The notes beneath the pieces are model-generated. The model ran no database searches, was not told the origin of the DNA, and saw only the letters and a program-made list of their open reading frames with translations. A DNA stretch of 64,000 nt from an uncultured bacterium (lineage in GTDB: Bacteria > Bacillota > Clostridia > Oscillospirales > Ruminococcaceae). Location of the stretch: assembly GCA_905214345.1 (NCBI GenBank), contig CAJMLV010000008.1, positions 1 through 64,000 on the forward strand. The letters are read 5' to 3'. This document shows, in pieces, positions 8,229-17,429 of the stretch (its first letter is position 1; each line of letters opens with the position of its first letter). The translations under genes and the position numbers were made by a program.

Positions 8229-9749
8229 TTATTGCCAGATCCAGCAGTAGGTGTTCACTTCCCGGCGCTGCTGGTCGGTCAGCTCCATGGTCATCAGCTC
8301 CTGCCGCAGGAAATCGCCCAGCTTGGGGCGGCCGTATGCGCAGTCGCTGAGCAGGTCCCAGTCGATCTCGGCTCCCGCCTGCACCCGGTCCAGATGGTCC
8401 CGGATGCAGACTTTCTCGACGTTGGTGCCGCACAGTACGCAAAACCCGAAAGCCGCTGCCAGCACCCAGATGCGCACCGCGGGAATCCTGCGCCACAGCC
8501 GCACCAGCGCCAGCACAGCGGCCAGCCCCAGCACCGCCAGGCACCAGGCCGAAGTGATCCGCCGGGGCGTCAGTCCCCACAGCCGGATATACACCCCCAG
8601 CTTGGCGGCAGCCAGGCCCACGAATCCCAGCCCGAAGGCACAGAAGAGGGTCAGCAGAATCCGGCGGCGGCCGGGCCGGTCCACGGGCGCCGGGCTGAGG
8701 AAGTGCAGCGCTCCCAGCACGGCAAAGTCCAGCACCAGCACCCGGCACAGCTCCCAGAAACCGCCCACCGCAAAACGGGATGCCTCCACCGCTTCCAGGG
8801 GCACCGGCGCTCCGAGGGCACCGGCAAATTCACCGCATTTCACCGCGAAGAACAGGGCATAGACCGCGCACAGTGCCCCCACCGCCAGGTTGGCGGTCAC
8901 ATCGGGCAGGCGGGGCGCCCGGGCCAGGCTGCGGTAGAAGCCTTCTTCGGTGAGCGGCGGCGTCTGTCGGCGCAGTGAACCGCCCACCAGCCCGAACAGC
9001 CACATGCCCACGGGGATGGAGAGCACCAGGGTCATGGTGTCCAGGACATCCCAGTTCCATTGCAGGGGCCGCAGCAGCCCTTCCACCAGCTTGCCGAAAG
9101 TCTCGTCCGCAGCGGCCAGCTGTCCGGCAGCAAACCACACCAGCAGCACCGCCAGCACCACCCCGGCCAGGGTTTCCCAGATGCGGCGGCGGGAACGCCC
9201 CCGGCCTGCGGCCCAGGCACGAAAGGCTTCCCACAGGGAGCGCAGCCGCAGCAGAAAACCCGTCCAGGGCAGGATGAACCCACCGCTCAGCGCATCCAGC
9301 ACCACCATGGCGTTGGCCTTGCCCGCTGCCTGCATGCCGGTGCGGCAGAGGACAAAATACACCGCCGTCATGTGCCAGACCATGGGCTGCCAGATCTGCA
9401 GCACATCGGTATGGCAGGCATAAATGTTCATGGCCAAACTCTGGGCCAGCCAGCACAGGGCCCAGAACCAGCTCTCCCGATTGCCTTTGCGGCCCAGGGC
9501 CCGGCAGAACAGTTCCACCGCTGCCATGAACAGTACCGCAAACACGGTGTATCCGCTTTCCCACGAAGACCCCATGAACACATATTTGGTGTAGTACCAG
9601 GCCAGGGGATAGCTGACAAGGGCCGCCCCGCCCCACAAAAAGGGACCGCCGGGCAGGGGTTTGGTCGGTTCGGAAGGGACCGCGGGCGGATTTTTGGGCG
9701 CACTTGAATAGAGGGGACGCCCCGCACCCTCTTTGTTGATATTTTCCAT
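8229..9749 (-). CDS. DUF4173-type integral membrane protein
   Basis: 506 residues. A proline-rich cytosolic N-terminus (1-35) is followed by about eleven hydrophobic segments and a short soluble C-terminal tail with LRQELMTMELTDQQRREVNTYCW. The central block around VTANLAVGALCAVYALFFAVKCGEF is the usual DUF4173 signature. The function is unknown; relatives often sit beside small XRE regulators and DUF2975 proteins, as here. It is the last gene of that three-gene minus-strand unit, 20 bp after the XRE gene, and ends at the shared terminator. Confidence 0.72.
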   Translation of the reverse strand: MENINKEGAGRPLYSSAPKNPPAVPSEPTKPLPGGPFLWGGAALVSYPLAWYYTKYVFMGSSWESGYTVFAVLFMAAVELFCRALGRKGNRESWFWALCWLAQSLAMNIYACHTDVLQIWQPMVWHMTAVYFVLCRTGMQAAGKANAMVVLDALSGGFILPWTGFLLRLRSLWEAFRAWAAGRGRSRRRIWETLAGVVLAVLLVWFAAGQLAAADETFGKLVEGLLRPLQWNWDVLDTMTLVLSIPVGMWLFGLVGGSLRRQTPPLTEEGFYRSLARAPRLPDVTANLAVGALCAVYALFFAVKCGEFAGALGAPVPLEAVEASRFAVGGFWELCRVLVLDFAVLGALHFLSPAPVDRPGRRRILLTLFCAFGLGFVGLAAAKLGVYIRLWGLTPRRITSAWCLAVLGLAAVLALVRLWRRIPAVRIWVLAAAFGFCVLCGTNVEKVCIRDHLDRVQAGAEIDWDLLSDCAYGRPKLGDFLRQELMTMELTDQQRREVNTYCWIWQ

Positions 9750-9769
9750 ATTATTACCCTCTGTATATT

Positions 9770-9988
9770 TTACTTGTCCGTTTCTTCGGGACGATATTCC
9801 AGCAGGTCACCGGGCTGGCAATCCAGTTCCCGGCACAAGGCCTCCAGGGTGGAGAACCGCACCGCCTTGGCCTTGTTGTTTTTCAGGATGGAGAGATTGG
9901 CCGGGGTGATGCCCACCTTGTCGGCCAGTTCCCCCGCCCCCATGTGGCGGCGGGCCATCATCACATCCAGATTCACATAAATGGGCAT
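9770..9988 (-). CDS. XRE-family helix-turn-helix regulator (YozG-like)
   Basis: 72 residues that are almost entirely one Cro/CI-type helix-turn-helix. They include LDVMMARRHMGAGELADKVGI (helices 1-2), then TPANLSILKNN as the recognition helix, and a CRELDCQPGDLLEY ending typical of YozG/DUF739-like small regulators. It lies between a DUF2975 and a DUF4173 membrane gene; small XRE genes beside DUF2975 genes are a recurrent pairing in Bacillota. It probably autoregulates this operon. RBS AAAGGAGAA. Confidence 0.9.
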   Translation of the reverse strand: MPIYVNLDVMMARRHMGAGELADKVGITPANLSILKNNKAKAVRFSTLEALCRELDCQPGDLLEYRPEETDK

Positions 9989-10001
9989 GCTGCCTTCTCC
10001 T

Positions 10002-10484
10002 TTACACCGTCAGGTCCAGTTCGTCCTTCATCTCCACCGCCTGGCGGAAAGCGTTCATGATGACCCGGACGATGAGGGCCATGAATCCGGCGCACAGCCC
10101 CAGGGAAAAGACGAAGGGCAGGCGCAGCAGCAGCCCCGCGGGGGTACACAGGAAGGCAGCCCCTGCACAGCACCAGCTGATGCGCCACAGGGCGGTCACG
10201 TTGGCGGGCACAAACACGGCCCCGCCCTGCACCCGTCCCAGAAAGCGGTAGAGATTGTACAGGGTGGCAAAGGCCAGTGCGGCACACACATAGCCCAGGC
10301 CCAGCAGGCCGCCCCGCAGCAGGGCCAGCGCGGCGCTGCCGGTGTAATCCCGCAGGGCCCAGCCCACCAGCTGCGGACCGCAGCCCACCATAAACAGGCA
10401 GATGACCCCCATGCACAGGGTGCTGAACTTACTCAAAGCGATGCTCTTGTCCCGTCCGGTATGGGACGGCGTCGGGTTCGGCAT
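10002..10484 (-). CDS. DUF2975 membrane protein
   Basis: 160 residues with four hydrophobic segments (about 22-42, 53-75, 95-118, 125-148). They are separated by short loops, including YRFLGRVQGGAVFVPANV, which is characteristic of DUF2975. The ATG at 10484 has AAAGGGG ten bases upstream; a GTG six bases earlier is in frame but too close to that RBS. First gene of the DUF2975-XRE-DUF4173 operon. Its molecular role is unknown, but the partnership with the XRE protein suggests it senses or relays something at the membrane. Confidence 0.82.
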   Translation of the reverse strand: MPNPTPSHTGRDKSIALSKFSTLCMGVICLFMVGCGPQLVGWALRDYTGSAALALLRGGLLGLGYVCAALAFATLYNLYRFLGRVQGGAVFVPANVTALWRISWCCAGAAFLCTPAGLLLRLPFVFSLGLCAGFMALIVRVIMNAFRQAVEMKDELDLTV

Positions 10485-10520
10485 ATCCACAAGTCCCCTT
10501 TCGGTTTCTTTTCTGACACT

Positions 10521-10549
10521 ACCATACCACAGCGCATATCGTTTTGCAA
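10521..10549 (-). promoter_or_regulatory. Promoter of the DUF2975-XRE-DUF4173 operon
   Basis: Minus-strand TTGCAA (10549-10544), 17 bp, TATGGT (10526-10521). Confidence 0.6.
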
Positions 10550-10602
10550 GTGTTTTTTATTGTTTTTCAATATATTTTTTTCGTTTTTCAGTTTTCGCGG
10601 GC

Positions 10603-10630
10603 AAAAAAAGAGCCCGCCGGGCAGGCGGGC
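10603..10630 (-). terminator. Rho-independent terminator after the uridine kinase gene
   Basis: On the minus strand GCCCGCC (10630-10624) pairs with GGCGGGC (10618-10612), followed by TCTTTTTTT. Confidence 0.85.
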
Positions 10631-10639
10631 GCAAAGTAT

Positions 10640-11236
10640 TCACAGAGTCCGGGTATCCACCACCAGATCGGCCTTTTCCTCCACCCCGAAGGCGGAAAAA
10701 TAGCCTTCTTCCAGCGGAATCCAGCAGCGGCGGAAGTTTTCGTAGTTTTCTCCTTCCCGTTCCCGCAGGCGGCGGGCCTGACATTCGGGCGGGCAGGTCA
10801 CAAAGACGGTCAGATCGTAAGCACCCAGGTCCGGGTGATGGCTGTAACTGCCCTCCAGCACCAGCAGACCGCCCCCGGGCAGGGGCGTTTCGGGGGAAAA
10901 CCGCCCGTCATGGCAGTTGTAGGGGCGGTACAGGGCGTTCTGCCCCGCCCGCCAGGGGTCCAGCACCTCCGCCCGCAGCCGGGCAAAGTCCATATTGGCC
11001 GCCGGCACGCTCCGCCAGCCTTCCGGGCGGCGGTCAAAGGGCAGGTAATAGTCGTCGGTATGTACCACCGGGCAGCCGAAGGCCCGGCCCAGGGCATTTC
11101 CCAGCCCGGTCTTGCCGCTGCCGCACCGGCCGTCCACCGCCAGAATAACGGCGTGTCCGCTTTTCGCCAGTTCCTCCGCCCTGCGGCGCAGTTCTTCCGG
11201 CAGGGTTCCGGGGGCGGCGTTCAGCCGGCGGTTCAT
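10640..11236 (-). CDS. Uridine kinase-like P-loop kinase
   Basis: 198 residues. The Walker A motif is VDGRCGSGKTGLGNAL (about 34-49), followed by HTDDYYLPFDRRP, the base/nucleoside-binding segment of the uridine kinase/phosphoribulokinase family, and VLEGSYSHHPDLG as the Walker B-like region. A lid follows with RRLREREGE. The start chosen is MNRRLNAA at 11236, whose ATG overlaps the stop of the HPt gene (ATGA). That makes this the third gene of the HD-GYP/HPt operon. Longer in-frame starts would overlap the HPt gene entirely and lack an RBS. The true substrate may be a nucleoside or another small alcohol; the link to the signalling genes upstream is unexplained. Confidence 0.82.
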   Translation of the reverse strand: MNRRLNAAPGTLPEELRRRAEELAKSGHAVILAVDGRCGSGKTGLGNALGRAFGCPVVHTDDYYLPFDRRPEGWRSVPAANMDFARLRAEVLDPWRAGQNALYRPYNCHDGRFSPETPLPGGGLLVLEGSYSHHPDLGAYDLTVFVTCPPECQARRLREREGENYENFRRCWIPLEEGYFSAFGVEEKADLVVDTRTL

Positions 11237-11583
11237 TGGCTGATGGCCGCACACAGGCCTTCGTACATGCGGTCCAGTTCGGGCATCATGGCCACAGCGC
11301 CCTCCCAGTCGTCGGCACGGAAGGCCGCCACCTGCCGGGTGAGCAGGTCGAACAGGGCCGTCATGGAGAAATTGCCGCACATCCCTTTCATGGTGTGGGA
11401 GGCTGCCAGGGCCTTTTCCTTGTCTCCCGCGGCGATGGCGGCGGTGAGGGCGTCATGGTTGGGGTCGGCGGGGAACTTGGCCAGAAACTTTTCCAGCAGT
11501 CCCTCGTTGTTCATGAACCGTTCCAGGGCACTGTCCACATCAATGCCCGCATCCATCAGCTTCTGCTTGCGCATGGCGTCCAT
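11233..11583 (-). CDS. Histidine phosphotransfer (HPt) domain protein
   Basis: 116 residues forming one HPt four-helix bundle. The phosphorylatable His is in AASHTMKGMCGNFSM (about residue 57), surrounded by the usual helical pattern (GDKEKALAA before it, FDLLTRQVAAFRADDW after it). An N-terminal helix region contains DVDSALERFMNNEGLLEKFLAKF, usual for stand-alone HPt proteins. The start at 11583 has RBS CAAGGAGGA. It follows the REC-HD-GYP gene by four bases, so it very likely passes phosphate to or from that receiver. No cognate hybrid kinase is in the window. Confidence 0.88.
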   Translation of the reverse strand: MDAMRKQKLMDAGIDVDSALERFMNNEGLLEKFLAKFPADPNHDALTAAIAAGDKEKALAASHTMKGMCGNFSMTALFDLLTRQVAAFRADDWEGAVAMMPELDRMYEGLCAAISQ

Positions 11584-11587
11584 CGTG

Positions 11588-12682
11588 TTATTCCTCCTTG
11601 TGCATCTCATACAGACGGTGCAGCTTGGGCTCCACCGCGAAAAATTCCTTGAGCAGTTCCGGGTTGAACACACCGCACTGACCGGTGCGGATCATTTCCA
11701 GCACCGTTTCCCGGTCAAAGGCTTTCTTGTACACACGCTTGCAGCTCAGGGCGTCGTACACGTCGGCCAAGGATACGATCTGGGACCAGACGGAGATCTC
11801 GTCCCCTTTCAGCCCGTCGGGATAGCCCCGGCCGTCCCACCGTTCGTGGTGATGGCGGGCAATGTCGTAGGCATAGGGATAGGCTTCGTTGTTCCGCAGC
11901 TGGGGGATGTGTTCCAGCATCTCCGCCCCGCGGATGGTATGGGTCTCCATGATCTTGCGTTCCTCGGGGGTCAGGCGGCCGGGCTTGTTCAGGATGGCAT
12001 CGGGAATGGCGATCTTGCCCACGTCGTGCATGATGGCGGCGGTGGCGATGAGCTCGATCTCCGCCGAGCTGAATCCCTTGCCCATGGCGGTATCGGTGAG
12101 CATGGTCTTGGTGATGTCGTAGATGCGGCGGACATGTTCGCCGGATTCCCCGTCCCGGAACTCGATGGCGGTGGAAAGGGCTTCCAGCATGCCCATGTTC
12201 AGTTCTGCGATCTGCCGGGCCCGGCGCATCAGTTCCGACTGCTGCAGTTCCACCGTATTGCGCAGGCGGCGGCGGGCTTCAAACAATTCCACCACCGACT
12301 GCACCCGGCGCAGCACCACATAGGGCACCACCGGCTTGCTGATCACGTCCATCACGCCCAGGCGGTAGGCTTCCTTCATCACCTCGTCCCGGGCTTCGGC
12401 GGTGATCAGGAACACCGGCAGTTTCTGCAGCAGTCCCTTCTCGTTGAGGCGGCGCAGCACCTCGATGCCGTCCATCTCCGGCATCATCACGTCCAGCAGC
12501 ACGGCACACAGACGGTCAGGCCCATGCAGGATGGCCTCCAGGCCCTGGCGGCCGTCTTCGGCTTCCTGAATGGCATAGTAAGGCGCAAACAGATTGTCCA
12601 GAATCGCGCGGTTGAACTCATCGTCATCCACAATAAGCAGAGTGCGGTGGGCGGCGCTTTCCAGTTTGCTGCTGTGTTCCAT
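11588..12682 (-). CDS. Response regulator with HD-GYP output (cyclic-di-GMP phosphodiesterase)
   Basis: 364 residues. The N-terminal REC domain has the acidic pair in LLIVDDDEFN (about 17-21), the phospho-acceptor Asp in VLLDVMMPEMDG (about 65), and the conserved Lys in VISKPV. A linker helix leads to an HD-GYP domain with MHDVGKIAIPDAILNKPG, HTIRGAEML, ARHHHERWDGRGYPDGLKG and SLADVYDALSCKR, all motifs needed for metal binding and c-di-GMP hydrolysis. Expected role: phosphorylation-controlled degradation of c-di-GMP in the cytosol. First gene of an operon with HPt and uridine kinase genes. RBS AAAAGGAGGA. Confidence 0.93.
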   Translation of the reverse strand: MEHSSKLESAAHRTLLIVDDDEFNRAILDNLFAPYYAIQEAEDGRQGLEAILHGPDRLCAVLLDVMMPEMDGIEVLRRLNEKGLLQKLPVFLITAEARDEVMKEAYRLGVMDVISKPVVPYVVLRRVQSVVELFEARRRLRNTVELQQSELMRRARQIAELNMGMLEALSTAIEFRDGESGEHVRRIYDITKTMLTDTAMGKGFSSAEIELIATAAIMHDVGKIAIPDAILNKPGRLTPEERKIMETHTIRGAEMLEHIPQLRNNEAYPYAYDIARHHHERWDGRGYPDGLKGDEISVWSQIVSLADVYDALSCKRVYKKAFDRETVLEMIRTGQCGVFNPELLKEFFAVEPKLHRLYEMHKEE

Positions 12683-12714
12683 CCGGGGTCCTCCTTTTGG
12701 CTGTATCTGGTCTC

Positions 12715-12743
12715 AGTATACTCAATTTCGGCAGAAATCACAA
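12715..12743 (-). promoter_or_regulatory. Promoter of the HD-GYP operon
   Basis: Minus-strand TTGTGA (12743-12738), 17 bp, TATACT (12720-12715). Confidence 0.65.
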
Positions 12744-12757
12744 GTTTTTTCCCGCAA

Positions 12758-12799
12758 AACCGAAACGGGACTCTGCTTGCGCAAAGCCCCGTCCCGGTT
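12758..12799 (-). terminator. Probable terminator after phoU
   Basis: Minus-strand arms AACCG..ACGGG and CCCGT..CGGTT pair across an internal loop, followed by TTG. The T run is short, so termination may be partial. Confidence 0.5.
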
Positions 12800-12840
12800 G
12801 GTATAGGAAAAATAAGAGAATGGCGTTGTTTACCGGTGTA

Positions 12841-13515
12841 TCACACGATCTTGCGGGATTTGTGCACGCCGGTCTTGAGGAACTCCACCCATTCGGCCAC
12901 GTTCACCGCATGGTCGCCCAGACGTTCCAGATACTTGGTGATCATGAACAGGTCCAGGGCGGTTTCGGCCTTGTTGGGATGTTCCGCAATATAGTGGGCG
13001 ATCTCGCCGCTGATGCGGTTGAAGGAAGCATCGGCCACGTCGTCCCGGGCGATGACCTCCGCCGCGCTGGCCAGGTCCACCTGCACATAGGCGCCGATGG
13101 CCTGCTTGACCATCTTGAGGACCAGGTCGCCCATGCGGTAGATGTCCTCCATCACGCCCACGGCGGTGGCGGTATCCACATGCAGGTGCAGGATGATCTC
13201 CGCAATGTCGGAAGCCTGGTCGGCGATGCGCTCGATGTCGGTGACCATCTTTAGGGCGGTGGAAACCTTGCGCAGGTCGCTGGCCACCGGCTGCTGGCGC
13301 AGGAACAGGGTCAGGCAGCGGTGTTCCACTTCGTGTTCCACGGCGTCGATCTCGCTGTCCCGGGCAATGACGCTGCGGGCCAGTTCAATGTCGCCGGTCT
13401 TGAGGGCGGTGAGGGCGCTTTCGATGGCGCCCCCCGCCGCGTGGCCCATGCGGGCCAGCATGGTATCAAGCTGCAACAGCTCTTCGTCGTAAATCTTGCG
13501 ACTGCTGGTAGGCAT
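12841..13515 (-). CDS. phoU: Phosphate signalling complex protein PhoU
   Basis: 224 residues with the two-fold repeat of three-helix bundles typical of PhoU. Each repeat carries the metal-binding ExxxD-type pattern, as in VIARDSEIDAVEHEVEHRC (about 46-64), KMVTDIERIADQASDIAEI (about 88-106) and KYLERLGDHAVNVAEW near the C-terminus. It couples the Pst transporter to the PhoR kinase and restrains the Pho response when phosphate is plentiful. Start MPTSSRKIYDEEL at 13515 with GGGGGAAA upstream. Last gene of pstSCAB-phoU, 17 bp after pstB. Confidence 0.95.
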   Translation of the reverse strand: MPTSSRKIYDEELLQLDTMLARMGHAAGGAIESALTALKTGDIELARSVIARDSEIDAVEHEVEHRCLTLFLRQQPVASDLRKVSTALKMVTDIERIADQASDIAEIILHLHVDTATAVGVMEDIYRMGDLVLKMVKQAIGAYVQVDLASAAEVIARDDVADASFNRISGEIAHYIAEHPNKAETALDLFMITKYLERLGDHAVNVAEWVEFLKTGVHKSRKIV

Positions 13516-13532
13516 GCAAATTTCCCCCTTTA

Positions 13533-14291
<759 letters not shown>

Positions 14292-15212
14292 TCATTTTCC
14301 TTTCGCAAGTTTGCCTGCCACAAAGCCGGACAGGGCATTGATGGCCAGAACCAGGGCCAGCAGCACCACGGCGGTGCCGTAGGTCTCACCCACATGCAGG
14401 CCTTCGTTGGAAAGCATATACATGTGCACGGCCAGGGTACGGGTGGAGCTGAACACGCTGCTGGGAACGGCAGCCACCGTGCTGGCGGTGTAGATCAGGG
14501 CAGCGGTCTCGCCCACAATACGGCCCACGGCCAGAATGATGCCGGACAGGATGCCGGGCATGGCGGAGGGCAGCACGATGCTGAAAACGGTGCGCAGCTT
14601 GCCGGCGCCCAGGCCGAAGCTGCCTTCGCGGTAGGAATCAGGCGCCGAGAGGAGGGCTTCCTCGGTGGTGCGCATAATGACCGGCAGCACCATGATGGAC
14701 AGGGTGAACGCGCCGGCAATGAGGGAGTACCCCCATTTCATCTGGGTGACAAAGAACAGCATGCCGAACAGGCCGTAGACGATGGAGGGGATGCCCTGCA
14801 GGGTCTCGGTGGTCAGGCGGACCAGCTTCACCATCTTGTTGCCCCGCCTGGCGTACTCCACCAGCCAGACGGCGGCAAAGATGCCCAGAGGGGTGGCGAT
14901 GGCCAGGGAGAAAGCGGTCATCAGAAGAGTGTTGATGAGAGCGGGCATGAGGGAAACGTTTTCGGAGTTATATTCCCACTCAAACAGGCTGAGTTTCAGG
15001 TTGGGGATGCCCATGACCAGGATGTATCCGATCAGGAACACCAGCACGGCCACCGTGACAAGGGCGGCCAGACGGACCAGCCACCGCATGACGAAGGCCC
15101 AGGCCCGGGCCGCGGTGCGGTTTTCCCGGTTTTTGGCCGGGGGGACCATCTGTGCGCGGGAAGCGCTGTAATCGCCGGGATTGGCGCCGGTCGTAATGGT
15201 AGACTCAGGCAT
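14292..15212 (-). CDS. pstA: Phosphate ABC transporter permease PstA
   Basis: 306 residues. After a basic cytosolic N-terminus come six membrane segments of a MetI-type permease. The EAA loop reads EALLSAPDSYREGSFGLGAGKLRTVFSIVLPSAMPGI (about 187-223), where it contacts PstB. The first large outside loop contains LKLSLFEWEYNSENVS. It forms the translocation pore with PstC. Its start overlaps the pstC stop by 8 bp and it abuts pstB. Confidence 0.96.
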   Translation of the reverse strand: MPESTITTGANPGDYSASRAQMVPPAKNRENRTAARAWAFVMRWLVRLAALVTVAVLVFLIGYILVMGIPNLKLSLFEWEYNSENVSLMPALINTLLMTAFSLAIATPLGIFAAVWLVEYARRGNKMVKLVRLTTETLQGIPSIVYGLFGMLFFVTQMKWGYSLIAGAFTLSIMVLPVIMRTTEEALLSAPDSYREGSFGLGAGKLRTVFSIVLPSAMPGILSGIILAVGRIVGETAALIYTASTVAAVPSSVFSSTRTLAVHMYMLSNEGLHVGETYGTAVVLLALVLAINALSGFVAGKLAKGK

Positions 15213-16107
15213 TTTTCTCCCTCTCCTTCACAAGACTGAAGCTCACATTGATGAGCAGAATGAATACGAACAACACAACGCCGGTGGCGATCAGCGCTTC
15301 GCGGTGGAGATCGGCGGCATAACCCATCTCGATGACGATGTTGCTGGTCATGGTGCGCAGGCCCTGGAACAAGCCCTGGGGCATCCAGGTCTGGTTGCCG
15401 GCCACCATCACCACGGCCATGGTCTCGCCGATGGCGCGGCCGATGCCCAGGATCACGGCGGAAAGCACACCGCTCTTGGCGGCGGGCAGGATGGTGCAGA
15501 ACACGCTGCGTTCATGGGTGGCGCCCAGAGCCAGGCTGCCCTCGTAGTAGCTTTCAGGCACGGCGTCCAGGCTGGCCTTGCTCACCGTGATGATGGTGGG
15601 CAGGATCATGATGCCCAGCAGCAGGCTGGCGGTGAACAGGCTCATGCCCTTGCCGTTGGAAATGCCCAGCGTCTTGCGGACAAAGTCCGTTTTGAGGATG
15701 GACTGGATGCCCGGCACCAGAACCACCATGCCAAAGAAGCCGTACACAACCGAGGGGATGCCGGCCAGCAGCTGAACAGCGGGCAGCAGCACCTTGTTGA
15801 TGCGGGGGGAGGCAAAGCGGCTCATGTAGATGGCGGTGAGCAGGCCGATGGGCACGCCCACCACAATGGCGCCGGCGGTGACATAGATGCTGCCCAGGAT
15901 CATGGGCAGGATGCCGTAGATGTCGTTGCCCGGCTTCCAGGTGGTGCCCAGCAGGAACTTCAGAGGTCCGATCTCAAAGATGGTGGGCAGACCGTTGGCA
16001 AACAGAAAGACGCAGATGAGTCCTACCGCCAGAATCGAGATGCAGGCGCAGGCGGTAAACACCCATTTCATCACCACTTCTTTTGTGTTGGATGCTCTCG
16101 TATTCAT
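15205..16107 (-). CDS. pstC: Phosphate ABC transporter permease PstC
   Basis: 300 residues, six membrane segments. The N-terminal segment (about 14-36) is followed by an outside loop with LPTIFEIGPLKFLLGTTWKPG, a PstC trademark. The EAA loop is ASLDAVPESYYEGSLALGATHERSVFCTILPAAKSGV. The chosen start MNTRASNTKEVV at 16107 has AGGAAA just upstream; longer frames run into the intercistronic hairpins. A 115-bp gap with two stem-loops separates it from pstS. Confidence 0.95.
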   Translation of the reverse strand: MNTRASNTKEVVMKWVFTACACISILAVGLICVFLFANGLPTIFEIGPLKFLLGTTWKPGNDIYGILPMILGSIYVTAGAIVVGVPIGLLTAIYMSRFASPRINKVLLPAVQLLAGIPSVVYGFFGMVVLVPGIQSILKTDFVRKTLGISNGKGMSLFTASLLLGIMILPTIITVSKASLDAVPESYYEGSLALGATHERSVFCTILPAAKSGVLSAVILGIGRAIGETMAVVMVAGNQTWMPQGLFQGLRTMTSNIVIEMGYAADLHREALIATGVVLFVFILLINVSFSLVKEREKNA

Positions 16108-16126
16108 TTTCCTATACTCCAATCTT

Positions 16127-16206
16127 GTGCGGGGGCTTTGGCCCCAAGGGACAGAAGTTTCCCTGTTTATACCCAAAGAATGGCCGCTGCGGCGGCAACG
16201 GCCATT
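16127..16206 (-). other. Intercistronic stem-loops between pstS and pstC
   Basis: On the minus strand the first, AATGGCCG (16206-16199) with CGGCCATT (16186-16179), lies 17 bases after the pstS stop. The second is GGGGCC-AAA-GCCCC (about 16145-16127). Neither has a long T run. They fit mRNA stabilisation or partial termination, giving more PstS than permease. Confidence 0.55.
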
Positions 16207-16222
16207 GGATGTTCGGGTTCAG

Positions 16223-17164
16223 TTACTGGATGGCGTCCCAGGTGGTGGTCTCACCGGTGTAGATGCTCTTGATCTGCTCGGTGGTCAGATCCTCGATGGG
16301 GTTGGCGGGGTTGACGATGACAGCGATGCCGTCCATGGCCAGAACGGTGGCCTTGGCGCCGGCTTCCACTTCGGAATCCTTCAGCTCACGGGAAGCCATG
16401 CCGATGGTGTAGGTGCCGTCCAGAGCGCCGGAAACGCCGACGGTGGAGTCGGTGGTCAGCATCTCAATGCTGGCGTTGGCGTTCACAGCCTTGTAGGCTT
16501 CGATCAGCTTTTCCATCAGGGGGCTGACGGAGGAAGAACCGCCCACGGTGATGCTGCCGGAGGGCATAGTGCTCTCGAAAGCTTCGCCTTCGCCGCCGAT
16601 GTAGCCTTCCTCAGTGGCGATGGCCTGGCCTTCGGTGCTCATGCAGAAGTTCAGGAAGTCAACAGCCAGAGGATCGGTGGCGTCGCCGTTGGTGACGATG
16701 TTGAAGGGACGGGCCAGGGTGTAGGTGCCGTCCTTGACGGTCTCGGCGGAAGCAGCCACGCCGCCCACGGTGACAGCCTTGACGGTGTCGTTCAGGCTGC
16801 CCAGGCTGATGTAGCCGATGGCGGTCTCATCGTTGGCAACGGTGGTCATGACGCCGTTGGTGGAGTTCTGGGTAGCGGCACCGGCGGAGGTGTTGTCCAC
16901 CTTTTCGCCGGCCTCGTTCTTCTCTTCCACACCGGTCAGTTCGATGAAGGCGCCGCGGGTGCCGGAACCTTCCTCACGGGTGATGACGGTGATGGCCTGG
17001 GTGTTGTCAAAGTCGCTGGCGGTTTCTTCGGCGGCCTCGGTGGTAGCGGAGCTGCTCTCGGAAGCGGTGCTCTCGGAGGTGGTGCTCTCAGAAGCGGTGT
17101 TGCCGCAGGCGGCCAGGCTCAGGGCCATGGCGGCGGCGCAAACCAAAGCGATCTTACGTTTCAT
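16223..17164 (-). CDS. pstS: Phosphate ABC transporter substrate-binding lipoprotein, circularly permuted PstS type
   Basis: 313 residues. Signal peptide with lipobox SLAACG, a Ser/Thr/Glu-rich linker (to about 48), then a PBP-like fold. The motif order is unusual. ITREEGSGTRGAF, which in classical PstS lies in the second half, comes first (about 56-68), followed by IGYISLGSLND. GSITVGGSSSVSPLMEKLIEAY and GMASRELKDSE, normally N-terminal, come in the second half, and the protein ends GIAVIVNPANP..IYTGETTTWDAIQ. The phosphate-contacting SGTR and GSSSV loops are both kept. Start MKRKIALV with AGGGAG upstream. First gene of pstSCAB-phoU, behind Pho-box-like repeats. Confidence 0.93.
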   Translation of the reverse strand: MKRKIALVCAAAMALSLAACGNTASESTTSESTASESSSATTEAAEETASDFDNTQAITVITREEGSGTRGAFIELTGVEEKNEAGEKVDNTSAGAATQNSTNGVMTTVANDETAIGYISLGSLNDTVKAVTVGGVAASAETVKDGTYTLARPFNIVTNGDATDPLAVDFLNFCMSTEGQAIATEEGYIGGEGEAFESTMPSGSITVGGSSSVSPLMEKLIEAYKAVNANASIEMLTTDSTVGVSGALDGTYTIGMASRELKDSEVEAGAKATVLAMDGIAVIVNPANPIEDLTTEQIKSIYTGETTTWDAIQ

Positions 17165-17269
17165 ATTGTTCTTCTTCTCCCTTTTTGCTCGATTTTCATT
17201 CAGCAAAGTATCGGCGCGGGACTTACCAACTGTCCTGCGGCGCGGCGCCCTTCCGTCGGGCGCAAGGGT

Positions 17270-17377
17270 ATTGTAGCACCGGCGGGGCGGGGGTATCGAC
17301 CATGCGGCGGTACAATCTGTGTAAATCTTCGGTCAAATGATAGCCCGAATTGAAAAAGAATTGTAAAATTTGTAAAA
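17270..17377 (-). promoter_or_regulatory. pst promoter with Pho-box-like repeat array
   Basis: Minus-strand extended -10 TGCTACAAT (core at 17275-17270) without a recognisable -35. Upstream are three 11-bp-period repeats, TTTGACCGAAG (17337-17327), ATTTACACAGA (17326-17316) and TTGTACCGCCG (17315-17305). Two TTTTACA boxes (17377-17371 and 17368-17362) lie further up. Such tandem TTnACA repeats are the known binding pattern of PhoP/PhoB-type regulators. Confidence 0.6.
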
Positions 17378-17429
17378 TTTCGGGCGACATTTTCGGGTAA
17401 AATGCCCGGAAAGTGCCTTGCCAGGGCCA

